48,030 nucleotides of DNA from Mycobacterium pinniadriaticum (GTDB lineage: Bacteria; Actinomycetota; Actinomycetes; Mycobacteriales; Mycobacteriaceae): contig NZ_JAPJDO010000042.1 in the NCBI RefSeq assembly GCF_026242045.1, forward strand, positions 1 through 48,030, read 5' to 3'. How positions within the stretch are numbered: the first letter of the stretch is position 1; the number at the start of each line of letters is the position of its first letter. Below the pieces are notes generated by a model. The model saw only the letters and a list, made by a program, of their open reading frames with translations. It made no database searches and had not been told where the DNA came from. Of this stretch, positions 19,100-25,962 are shown piece by piece. Made by a program: the position numbers and the translations under genes.

Positions 19100-19999
19100 G
19101 TGGACGTCGAGCCGTTCGACGGTCAACCTGATCCCCACGTTGACGTCAACCAACTGGTGCGGCCCGGGCGTGGGCCCGCGGCGTGGTGGCACAACACCAA
19201 CCACAATCCGGGCATCATCGCCCTGGTTCGTCGTGCCCGGCGCATGCTGCCCGGCGACCCCGACTTCGGGGACCCGCTGTCGGCCGCCGGCGAGGGTGGC
19301 GCCCGCGCCGCCGCACGGGCTGCCGACCGGTTGCTGCGCGACCGCGAAGCCGCCACCCGGGAAGTGAGTTTGGCCACCCTCCAGCTCTGGCAGGCGCTCA
19401 CCGAACGCGTCTCCGGGCGGCCGGCAAACCGGGAGGTGACGCTGGTCTTCACCGACCTCGTCGGGTTCTCCAGTTGGTCGCTGCAGGCCGGTGACGATGC
19501 CACGCTGCGGCTGTTGCGGCGCGTCGCCCAGGTCGTCGAGCCCCCGCTGCTGGACGCCGGCGGACACATCGTCAAGCGCTTGGGCGACGGCATCATGGCC
19601 GTGTTCACCGACCCAGCAACGGCGGTGCGCGCCACCATGGCCGCCCGCGACGCGGTCCGATCTGTCGAGGTAGACGGGTATACGCCACGGATGCGTGCGG
19701 GTATCCACACCGGCCGCCCGCAGCGCATCGGCTCGGACTGGCTCGGCGTGGACGTCAACATCACCGCCCGGGTGATGGAGCGCGCCACCCGTGGCGGACT
19801 CATCGTGTCGGAGAAGACGCTGGAACTGATCGAACCCGACGAACTCGAGTCGCTGGGGGTCACGGTCAAGCGGATCAGGCGCCAGGTTTTCGCGCCGCGT
19901 GCCACCGGTGTGCCCACCGACCTGGTGATGTACCGGCTCAAGACCCGCAGGGACCTGCCAGCCGAGGACGATGCCGAAGACGTCGAAGCCCAGGCATAG
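19100..19999 (+). CDS. Class III adenylyl cyclase (Rv1647-like)
   Basis: This is a 299-residue soluble cyclase that should convert ATP to cAMP. The catalytic domain (about 112-290) holds every key residue: metal-binding D119 (FTDLVGFSSW) and D163 (KRLGDG), adenine-specifying K159 and D213, and transition-state N220 and R224 (GVDVNITARVMERA). The N-terminal 110 residues are a soluble domain, with the helix ATREVSLATLQLWQAL just before the cyclase core, and there is no membrane segment. The GTG at 19100 matches the start of the family. The gene is 9 bp upstream of the rhomboid-like membrane protein gene, so the two are cotranscribed. It matches Rv1647 in position; that enzyme is a known active cyclase. 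Confidence 0.93.
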   Translation: MDVEPFDGQPDPHVDVNQLVRPGRGPAAWWHNTNHNPGIIALVRRARRMLPGDPDFGDPLSAAGEGGARAAARAADRLLRDREAATREVSLATLQLWQALTERVSGRPANREVTLVFTDLVGFSSWSLQAGDDATLRLLRRVAQVVEPPLLDAGGHIVKRLGDGIMAVFTDPATAVRATMAARDAVRSVEVDGYTPRMRAGIHTGRPQRIGSDWLGVDVNITARVMERATRGGLIVSEKTLELIEPDELESLGVTVKRIRRQVFAPRATGVPTDLVMYRLKTRRDLPAEDDAEDVEAQA

Positions 20000-20008
20000 T
20001 GGAAAGAG

Positions 20009-20803
20009 ATGTTTGTCGCAATACTGTCGCGGCTGGACCGCGTGCGGGTCACGTTGGGCTACACCGCCGCACTGTCGGCGGTGGCGGTCGCGCTGCTCGC
20101 GCTCGGCCCGCAAGTCCGTGACCAGGTTGTCTGGCATGCGAGCACCAATCTGCACAATCTCGGCGAAGGCCGTCTGGGCACCCTGATCGGCAGCGCGTTC
20201 GTCACCGAGCAGGGACCGATCTACGTCTGGCTGCCGGGCCTGTTCGCCATCCTCGGCCTGGCCGAGTTGCTGTGGCGCAGCCGCCGGATGGTGGTGGCGT
20301 TCGTCGTCGGCCACGTCGGTGCGACCTTGTTGGTCGCCGCCGGTCTGGCCGCGGCGCTGGCCGCCGGGCTGACGTCATGGTCGATCGTCAACGTGACCGA
20401 CGTGGGGATGAGCTACGGGGCGGTCGGTGTGCTGGGCGCTCTCACCGCGGCGATCCCGCGGCGTTGGCGCGCGGGGTGGACCGGCTGGTGGGTGGCCGTG
20501 GCGGTCGGATCCGCGGCGATCTCGGGCGGCGACTTCACCAACGTCGGTCATGCGACGGCGCTGGTCCTCGGCATGGTCGTGGGCACCCGCTTCGGGCACC
20601 CCGCGCATTGGACGACCGCCCGCTATGCGCTGTTGGCGGTGGCGGCCTCGTTCGGCTACCTGATCATGGCCAACACCGGCCTGTCGGTCCTGGTGACGTC
20701 GACGCTCGGCGTGCTGGGTGCACTGGGGGCCGCCCGCGTCGCCCGCTGGCGAGCGGTGCGCCGGGCCTTGGCGGTAACGGCGGAGCCGCAACCCGCTACC
20801 TAG
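20009..20803 (+). CDS. Rhomboid-like polytopic membrane protein (Rv1648-like)
   Basis: This 264-residue protein has six or so membrane helices. Segments resemble rhomboid intramembrane serine proteases: GMSYGAVG at 133-140 matches the GxSx catalytic motif (S135), and NVGHATALVLG at 178-188 matches the TM6 motif with the catalytic His (H181), 46 residues on. GHVGAT at 101-106 recalls the HxxxN of helix 2, with Thr in place of Asn. STNLHNLGEGRLGTLIGSAF after the first helix is typical of the rhomboid-like family of actinobacteria. Activity is not proven; the Asn oxyanion residue is absent. It follows the adenylyl cyclase gene by 9 bp, so a functional link with cAMP signalling is possible. Confidence 0.8.
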   Translation: MFVAILSRLDRVRVTLGYTAALSAVAVALLALGPQVRDQVVWHASTNLHNLGEGRLGTLIGSAFVTEQGPIYVWLPGLFAILGLAELLWRSRRMVVAFVVGHVGATLLVAAGLAAALAAGLTSWSIVNVTDVGMSYGAVGVLGALTAAIPRRWRAGWTGWWVAVAVGSAAISGGDFTNVGHATALVLGMVVGTRFGHPAHWTTARYALLAVAASFGYLIMANTGLSVLVTSTLGVLGALGAARVARWRAVRRALAVTAEPQPAT

Positions 20804-20806
20804 CGA

Positions 20807-20846
20807 ATGTCAGTTATGACATCCACATAGTCATATGTGACATATG
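20807..20846. promoter_or_regulatory. Two phased palindromes between convergent genes
   Basis: ATGTCA-GTTA-TGACAT (20807-20822) and CATATGT-G-ACATATG (20832-20846) are both perfect inverted repeats. They share the word TGACAT at 20817 and 20838, 21 bp apart, which is two helical turns. The stretch is AT-rich against its surroundings. It looks like a double operator but sits at the 3' ends of the rhomboid-like and TetR genes. Confidence 0.5.
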
Positions 20847-20857
20847 CTGCTGGCGTG

Positions 20858-21457
20858 CTAGTCCGACGGTGCCAGCGGAGCAAGGCCGCTCCGGACGAGG
20901 TCGACGCTGGCGGTGACCACTTCGCTCAGGTCGGTCGCACACCCCTCGCGGCCCCACCGCTCCACCGCGGTCACCAGGGCGGCCGCCAACGCGGCGCCGG
21001 CGACTTCCGCGATCAGGTCGACGTCGGGCAGATCGGTGTGCCGGCGCTTCACGAACTCGGTCAGCACCTCGGCGAACGAGGCCTGCACCACCCGGAGATG
21101 CCCTGCGGCGCGGTCGCCGTCGAGCAAGGTCGCCCGCAGGATCGCCGCCTGGCGGACGATTTCCAGGTCGTGTGGGAAGCTCACCACGCTGCCCAGTACG
21201 GCATCGAACAACGACTCCTTGGCGGGCCGTCGCGCGAGAGCCTCGGCGAACCACTCGAGCTGAGTCTCGTAGTCCTGGAACAGGACTGCCTCTTTGGTAG
21301 GAAAGTGCCTGAAGAACGTGCGCTGGGTGACGCCGGCCTCGTCGGCGAGCTGAGCGACCGTCACGTTCGCGAAACCGTCGCGGGCGAATCGTGCCACCGC
21401 CACTTCGCGAAGCGTCTCGCGCGTCGAGGTTCTGCGCCGTTCGTGCGGGCTCGTCAT
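20858..21457 (-). CDS. TetR-family transcriptional regulator
   Basis: This is a 199-residue repressor-type protein. The N-terminal DNA-binding domain is clear: TRETLREVAVARFARDGFANVTVAQLADEAGVTQRTFFRHFPTKEAVL in sense, with the helix-turn-helix at about 33-52. The C-terminal helices (about 70-199) form a ligand and dimer domain unlike any I can place; they contain a single Cys. It is divergent from the FAD oxidoreductase gene with 58 bp between starts, so it most likely controls that gene and itself. The inducer is unknown. Confidence 0.9.
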   Translation of the reverse strand: MTSPHERRRTSTRETLREVAVARFARDGFANVTVAQLADEAGVTQRTFFRHFPTKEAVLFQDYETQLEWFAEALARRPAKESLFDAVLGSVVSFPHDLEIVRQAAILRATLLDGDRAAGHLRVVQASFAEVLTEFVKRRHTDLPDVDLIAEVAGAALAAALVTAVERWGREGCATDLSEVVTASVDLVRSGLAPLAPSD

Positions 21458-21515
21458 GACGGCATTTTCGCACGGTCGTTTTCGACAAATAGTGAAGAGG
21501 TGTGAGGAGAAGGCA

Positions 21516-23090
21516 ATGAGCGATTACGACGCGATCATCGTCGGCGCCGGCCACAACGGCCTGACCGCGGCGACGATCCTGCAACGGGCGGGCCTGCGGA
21601 CGGTGGTTCTGGAGCAGAACACCTATGCCGGCGGCATGGCGGCGACCGTTGAGTTGATCGACGGATTCCGTTACGAGATAGCCGGTTCGGTGCAGTTCCC
21701 CACCGCGCCGGAAGTCGCCGAGGCCTTGGAGCTGCACAGGATTCCGACGGTCCACTCGGAAGTGCAGTCGGTGAATCTTGGCGAGTCCGGGGAGGAGCCG
21801 ATGATCCTCTACAGCGACCCGATGCGCTACATGACGCATCTGTCGGAGAAGCACGGTGCCGACGCGGTATTGGGCATGGGCAGGATGCTTGAATGGGCCA
21901 CCGGTCCGGCGCGTGCGCTCGGCCGTTTCGAAGCGCGCACGCCACCGAAGACTCTCGATGAGATGTACGCCTGCGCGACAAACGAATCCGAACACCGCGC
22001 CATCCACGAGATGTTGTTCGGCAGCGCGATGGACGTGATCGACCGCAATTTTCCGGACAAGGACAAGTACGCGACGATCCGGGGCATGCTCGCCTTCCTG
22101 GCGATCAACTCCACCTATCGCGGCCCCTTCACCCCGGGAAGCGCGACGTGTCTGGCCTTCGCGATGGCCGTTCCCGATCTGAACGCCACGATGATGACCA
22201 AACTCGAAGGTGGCATCGGTGCGGTGTGTGAACACCTCACGAACCTGTTCATCGAGGGCGGCGGAGCAATCCGCTATCGGACCAAGGTCGATCAGATCGT
22301 CGTCGACAATGAACGCGTCACCGGCGTGCGATTGCGCGACGGGTCGGTGCTCAGCGCGCCGGTCGTGATATCCAACCTGTCCCCGGACCTCACGCTGATC
22401 GACATGGTCGGCACCGAGCACCTGCCCGGCGATCTGGTTGAGCGTCTCGCCGGACGCGACCATCGCGCCACCTTCATCCAGATGCATTTCGCCCTCGACG
22501 GGTTGCCCAGGTTCGCCGCGCCCTACGAGATGCTCAACGAGCCGGGTATGCAGCAGTCGGTCGGGGTGTTCGGCTCGCCGGAAGAACAGCAGCGACAGTG
22601 GGAGATGGCCCGGGCGGGGATGCTTCCGGACAATCCCTCATTCGGGATGCAGATTCCGTCGGTGTCCGACCCATCGCTGGCGCTGCCGGGTATGCACGCC
22701 GCCAGCGCGTACGCCTACGGCTTCCCGGTCGAGGCCCCACGGGAGCAGCATGGGCGGCTCAAGAACGAGATGGCGGAGCGCGTCATCGACAAGATCACGA
22801 AGTTCGCGCCGAACTTCAAGGACATTCAGATCCGCCACATCACCTTTGCGCCGTACCACATGCAGACGATGTTCGCCGCACCCGACGGGGACTTCTGCCA
22901 CGGTCTGTTGCATCCCGATCTGATGGGGCCGAACCGGCCGGGACCCAAAGGATTTAACGATATTCCGATTCCGATTGCCGGGCTCTACCTCGGGGGTGCC
23001 GGCTGCCATGGCGGGCCGGGTATCACGTTCGTCCCCGGGTACAACGCCGCCCATCAGGCACTGGACGATCGGGCGGCATCAGCCGGCTAG
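21516..23090 (+). CDS. FAD-dependent oxidoreductase, phytoene desaturase/PYROXD2-like
   Basis: This 524-residue flavoprotein begins with a Rossmann FAD motif, IIVGAGHNGLTAA (about 7-19), followed by VVLEQNTYAGGMAAT, typical of carotenoid desaturase-type enzymes. The C-terminal FAD motif reads GLYLGGAGCHGGPGITFVPGYNAA. The whole matches the NAD(P)/FAD-dependent oxidoreductase branch that includes PYROXD2, not a carotenoid cluster enzyme; no phytoene synthase is nearby. GAGGAGAAGG lies just before the ATG at 21516, so that start is preferred over one 60 bp upstream. It is divergent from a TetR gene that probably controls it. The substrate is unknown; a lipid or hydrophobic alcohol is possible. 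Confidence 0.85.
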   Translation: MSDYDAIIVGAGHNGLTAATILQRAGLRTVVLEQNTYAGGMAATVELIDGFRYEIAGSVQFPTAPEVAEALELHRIPTVHSEVQSVNLGESGEEPMILYSDPMRYMTHLSEKHGADAVLGMGRMLEWATGPARALGRFEARTPPKTLDEMYACATNESEHRAIHEMLFGSAMDVIDRNFPDKDKYATIRGMLAFLAINSTYRGPFTPGSATCLAFAMAVPDLNATMMTKLEGGIGAVCEHLTNLFIEGGGAIRYRTKVDQIVVDNERVTGVRLRDGSVLSAPVVISNLSPDLTLIDMVGTEHLPGDLVERLAGRDHRATFIQMHFALDGLPRFAAPYEMLNEPGMQQSVGVFGSPEEQQRQWEMARAGMLPDNPSFGMQIPSVSDPSLALPGMHAASAYAYGFPVEAPREQHGRLKNEMAERVIDKITKFAPNFKDIQIRHITFAPYHMQTMFAAPDGDFCHGLLHPDLMGPNRPGPKGFNDIPIPIAGLYLGGAGCHGGPGITFVPGYNAAHQALDDRAASAG

Positions 23091-23116
23091 TGCCTCGTGA
23101 CTCAGACTGTGCCGAC

Positions 23117-23167
23117 CGTGCGGGTCAGCGGTGACGATCGTTGCCGGTTGCATCGAGAACCCGCACG
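23117..23167. terminator. Inverted repeat between convergent genes, possible bidirectional terminator
   Basis: CGTGCGGGT (23117-23125) and ACCCGCACG (23159-23167) are perfect 9-bp arms with 33 bases between, in the 104-bp gap between the 3' ends of the FAD oxidoreductase and the glutamate synthase-like gene. There is no T-run. Confidence 0.35.
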
Positions 23168-23194
23168 CTCGGCGCGCGGCGGTGTCGCAAACGA

Positions 23195-24775
23195 CTAACG
23201 GAACTCCTCGGCGCACGCCTCGACCCAATCCGAGCGCCACGACTCCGGCGGGTCGTCGAGCAACTCGCCGGGCATCAGCCAGTCGTACAGCTCGGCGTAG
23301 GTGCGGGTGTGCTGGCCCTGGATGCGGCGGTTGAGCATCGCCGGTTCGAGTTCGTCGAACCCGCTCAAGCCCATCGAGGCGACGATCTGGGCGGCGCTGG
23401 CCACGGTGGCCCGCTGGAAGTTGACCACCCGTGCGGTCTTGTCCGGGACGTAAAGGGACCGGGATCGGGCCTTGTCCTGGGTGGCCACCCCGGTGGGGCA
23501 CTTGTTGGTGTTGCACTTCATCGCCTGGATGCAGCCGATCGCGAACATCATCGCCCGCGCCGACATGGTGAAGTCGGCACCCTGGCAGATCCGGGTCACG
23601 ATGTCCACGCCGGTGGCCACCTTGCCCGACGCTCCCACCCGGATGTGGCTGCGCAGCCCAGCCCCCACCAGGGCGTTGTGCACCAGCATCAGCCCCTCGG
23701 TCAGCGGCATGCCGATGTGGTCCTCGAATTCCTGTGGGGCTGCGCCGGTTCCGCCCTCGGAGCCGTCCACGATGATGAAGTCCGGCGTGATGCCGGTGTG
23801 CAGCATCGCCTTGCAGATCGACAGGAATTCGGTGCGCGCCCCGATGCACAGCTTGAACCCGATCGGCTTACCGCCGGACAGGCTGCGCAGCGTCGCGATG
23901 AAATGCGTCATCTCCAGCGGCGTGTGAAATGCGGTGTGCGCCGGCGGCGAGACCACGGTCTGGCCGATCGGCACACCGCGGGTCGCGGCGATCTCCGCGC
24001 TGACCTTCGCACCGGGCAGTACACCGCCGAGGCCCGGTTTGGCGCCCTGGGACAGCTTGATCGAGATGGCCTTCACCGACGCCAGCGCGGCCTTCTGCTC
24101 GAACAGTGCGGCATCGAAGTGCCCGTCGGCGTCGCGGCACCCGAAGTAGCCCGAACCGATCTCCCAGATCAGATCGCCGCCGTGCTTGAGGTGATACGGG
24201 CTGATCCCACCCTCACCGGTGTCATGAGCGAACCCACCACGGGCCGCGCCGCCGTTGAGGGCTTCGATCGCGTTGCCCGACAGCGCCCCGAAGCTCATCG
24301 CCGAGACGTTGAGCAGCGCGATGTCATACGGCCGCGCACAGTCCGGGCCGCCCAGTCGCACCCGCGGCGCCAGCTCGTCGGCGAATCGGGCCCGCAGGGA
24401 ATGCCGCAGGAATTCGTAACCCAGCGCGTTGACGTCGCGCTCGGTGCCGAACGGCTCCTCGCTCTTGGTCCCCTTGGCCCGCTCGTAGACCATGTCGCGG
24501 GTCTCCCGATCGAACGGGCTGGCCTCGGTGTTCGACTCGATGAAGTACTGCCGGATCTCCGGGCGCAGCGCCTCGGCCAGCCAACGGCTGTGCCCGAGCA
24601 CCGGAAAGGACCGCAGGATGGAGTGCCGGGTCTGCAGCAGATCCCAGGTCCCCACCGCCGCGACCGCCGCGACGGGCACCGCCAGCAGCCACCACCACGG
24701 GCTGAACACCAGCGCCAGGGCGGCCACGGCCAGCGCTACGACCCATACGGCGGTGACGGCGAGAGCTCTGAGCAT
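23195..24775 (-). CDS. Membrane-anchored FMN-binding glutamate synthase-family protein
   Basis: This 526-residue protein resembles the central and FMN domains of glutamate synthase large subunits but has no glutaminase domain. Residues 1-45 form two hydrophobic membrane segments. The FMN (beta/alpha)8 barrel spans about 130-470, with MSFGALSGNAIEALN, GEGGISPYH, IKLSQGAKPGLGG, IIVDGSEGGTGAAP and VGASGKVATG. The iron-sulfur ligands follow as CIQAMKCNTNKCPTG, three Cys that bind a 3Fe-4S cluster in this family. With no Gln amidotransferase domain it cannot use glutamine by itself; an ammonia- or partner-dependent reaction, or another amino-acid oxidoreductase activity, is more likely. It is divergent from pheS. 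Confidence 0.88.
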   Translation of the reverse strand: MLRALAVTAVWVVALAVAALALVFSPWWWLLAVPVAAVAAVGTWDLLQTRHSILRSFPVLGHSRWLAEALRPEIRQYFIESNTEASPFDRETRDMVYERAKGTKSEEPFGTERDVNALGYEFLRHSLRARFADELAPRVRLGGPDCARPYDIALLNVSAMSFGALSGNAIEALNGGAARGGFAHDTGEGGISPYHLKHGGDLIWEIGSGYFGCRDADGHFDAALFEQKAALASVKAISIKLSQGAKPGLGGVLPGAKVSAEIAATRGVPIGQTVVSPPAHTAFHTPLEMTHFIATLRSLSGGKPIGFKLCIGARTEFLSICKAMLHTGITPDFIIVDGSEGGTGAAPQEFEDHIGMPLTEGLMLVHNALVGAGLRSHIRVGASGKVATGVDIVTRICQGADFTMSARAMMFAIGCIQAMKCNTNKCPTGVATQDKARSRSLYVPDKTARVVNFQRATVASAAQIVASMGLSGFDELEPAMLNRRIQGQHTRTYAELYDWLMPGELLDDPPESWRSDWVEACAEEFR

Positions 24776-24863
24776 CGGGCATCCTTGGCTGGAACGGGGT
24801 CGGCGCTGCTGGCGGGGGGAAATGCCTGCGAGGCGTCATTCTGGCATCACCTATGATCGGCAC

Positions 24864-24885
24864 TTGCGCCATATCCGTGGCGCAA
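24864..24885 (+). promoter_or_regulatory. Hairpin in the pheS leader
   Basis: TTGCGCCA-TATCCG-TGGCGCAA is a perfect 8-bp stem with a 6-base loop, ending 33 bases before the pheS GTG. It may be a leader element or an operator. It has no T-run and no T-box features. Confidence 0.45.
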
Positions 24886-24918
24886 ACAACCCCGGCAGCG
24901 CAAGGAGAGTTTCGGCGC

Positions 24919-25962
24919 GTGGGTGAGCAACCCGTCGACCTGTCGCAAGAATCGTTGACCAAGGCCGTCAGCGCGGCCCGGCATGCCTTCGAACTGGCCG
25001 CCGACCTCGACGCGCTGGCTCGCGCCAAGACCGAGCACCTCGGCGATCGGTCGCCGCTGGCGTTGGCCCGCCAGGCGCTGGCCACGCTGCCCAAACAGGA
25101 CCGCTCCGAGGCCGGCAAGCTGGTCAATGTCGCCCGCGGCGAGGCCCAGCGCGGCTACGACGAGCGGCTGGCGGTCTTGCGGGCCGAACGCGACGCGGCG
25201 GTCCTGGTGGCCGAGGCCATCGACGTCACCCTGCCCTCGACTCGCGAGCCGGTCGGGGCCCGGCACCCGATCACGATCCTGGCCGAGCACATCGCCGACA
25301 CCTTCGTCGCGATGGGCTGGGAGCTGGCCGAGGGCCCCGAGGTCGAGACCGAGCAGTTCAACTTCGACGCGCTGAACTTTCCCCCCGACCACCCGGCCCG
25401 CAGTGAGTCCGACACCTTCCACATCGCCCCGGAGGGGTCGCGGCAGCTTCTGCGCACTCATACCTCTCCGGTCCAGGTGCGCACACTGCTGGACCGCGAG
25501 CTGCCGGTGTACATCGTCTCGATCGGACGCACCTTCCGCACCGACGAACTCGACTCCACCCACACCCCGGTCTTCCACCAGGTGGAGGGCTTGGCGGTGG
25601 ATCGCGGCCTGACGATGGCGCACCTGCGCGGCACGCTGGACGCCTTCGCCCGTTCCGAGTTCGGCGCCGATGCCCGCACCCGGATGCGGCCGCACTTCTT
25701 TCCCTTCACCGAACCCTCGGCCGAGGTGGACATCTGGTTCCCCGACAAGAAGGGCGGCGCCGGCTGGGTGGAGTGGGGCGGCTGCGGCATGGTCAATCCG
25801 AATGTGTTGCGCGCCGCTGGTATTGACCCGGAGGTCTACTCGGGCTTCGCCTTCGGGATGGGCCTGGAACGCACGCTGCAGTTCCGCAACGGGATCCCCG
25901 ACATGCGTGACATGGTCGAGGGCGACGTGCGGTTCTCGCTGCCGTTCGGGGTCGGGGTCTGA
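24919..25962 (+). CDS. pheS: Phenylalanyl-tRNA synthetase alpha subunit
   Basis: This 347-residue catalytic subunit of the alpha2-beta2 enzyme charges tRNA-Phe. The N-terminal coiled-coil arm that contacts tRNA covers about 1-90. The class II core carries motif 2, IGRTFRTDELDSTHTPVFHQVEG, and motif 3, GFAFGMGLERTLQFRN, with the Phe-site segment GWVEWGGCGMVNP before it. The GTG at 24919 is selected because AGGAGAG lies nine bases upstream and the length then matches the family; an ATG 66 bp further up would put the hairpin inside the gene. It overlaps pheT by one base. Confidence 0.95.
   Translation: MGEQPVDLSQESLTKAVSAARHAFELAADLDALARAKTEHLGDRSPLALARQALATLPKQDRSEAGKLVNVARGEAQRGYDERLAVLRAERDAAVLVAEAIDVTLPSTREPVGARHPITILAEHIADTFVAMGWELAEGPEVETEQFNFDALNFPPDHPARSESDTFHIAPEGSRQLLRTHTSPVQVRTLLDRELPVYIVSIGRTFRTDELDSTHTPVFHQVEGLAVDRGLTMAHLRGTLDAFARSEFGADARTRMRPHFFPFTEPSAEVDIWFPDKKGGAGWVEWGGCGMVNPNVLRAAGIDPEVYSGFAFGMGLERTLQFRNGIPDMRDMVEGDVRFSLPFGVGV

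Noticed and set aside
18965..20314. Upstream extension of the DUF2236 frame
   Set aside because: It lies antisense to the adenylyl cyclase gene and has no family similarity.
24776..24918. T-box riboswitch before pheS
   Set aside because: No T-box sequence, specifier loop or terminator with a T-run is seen; only a simple hairpin is present.
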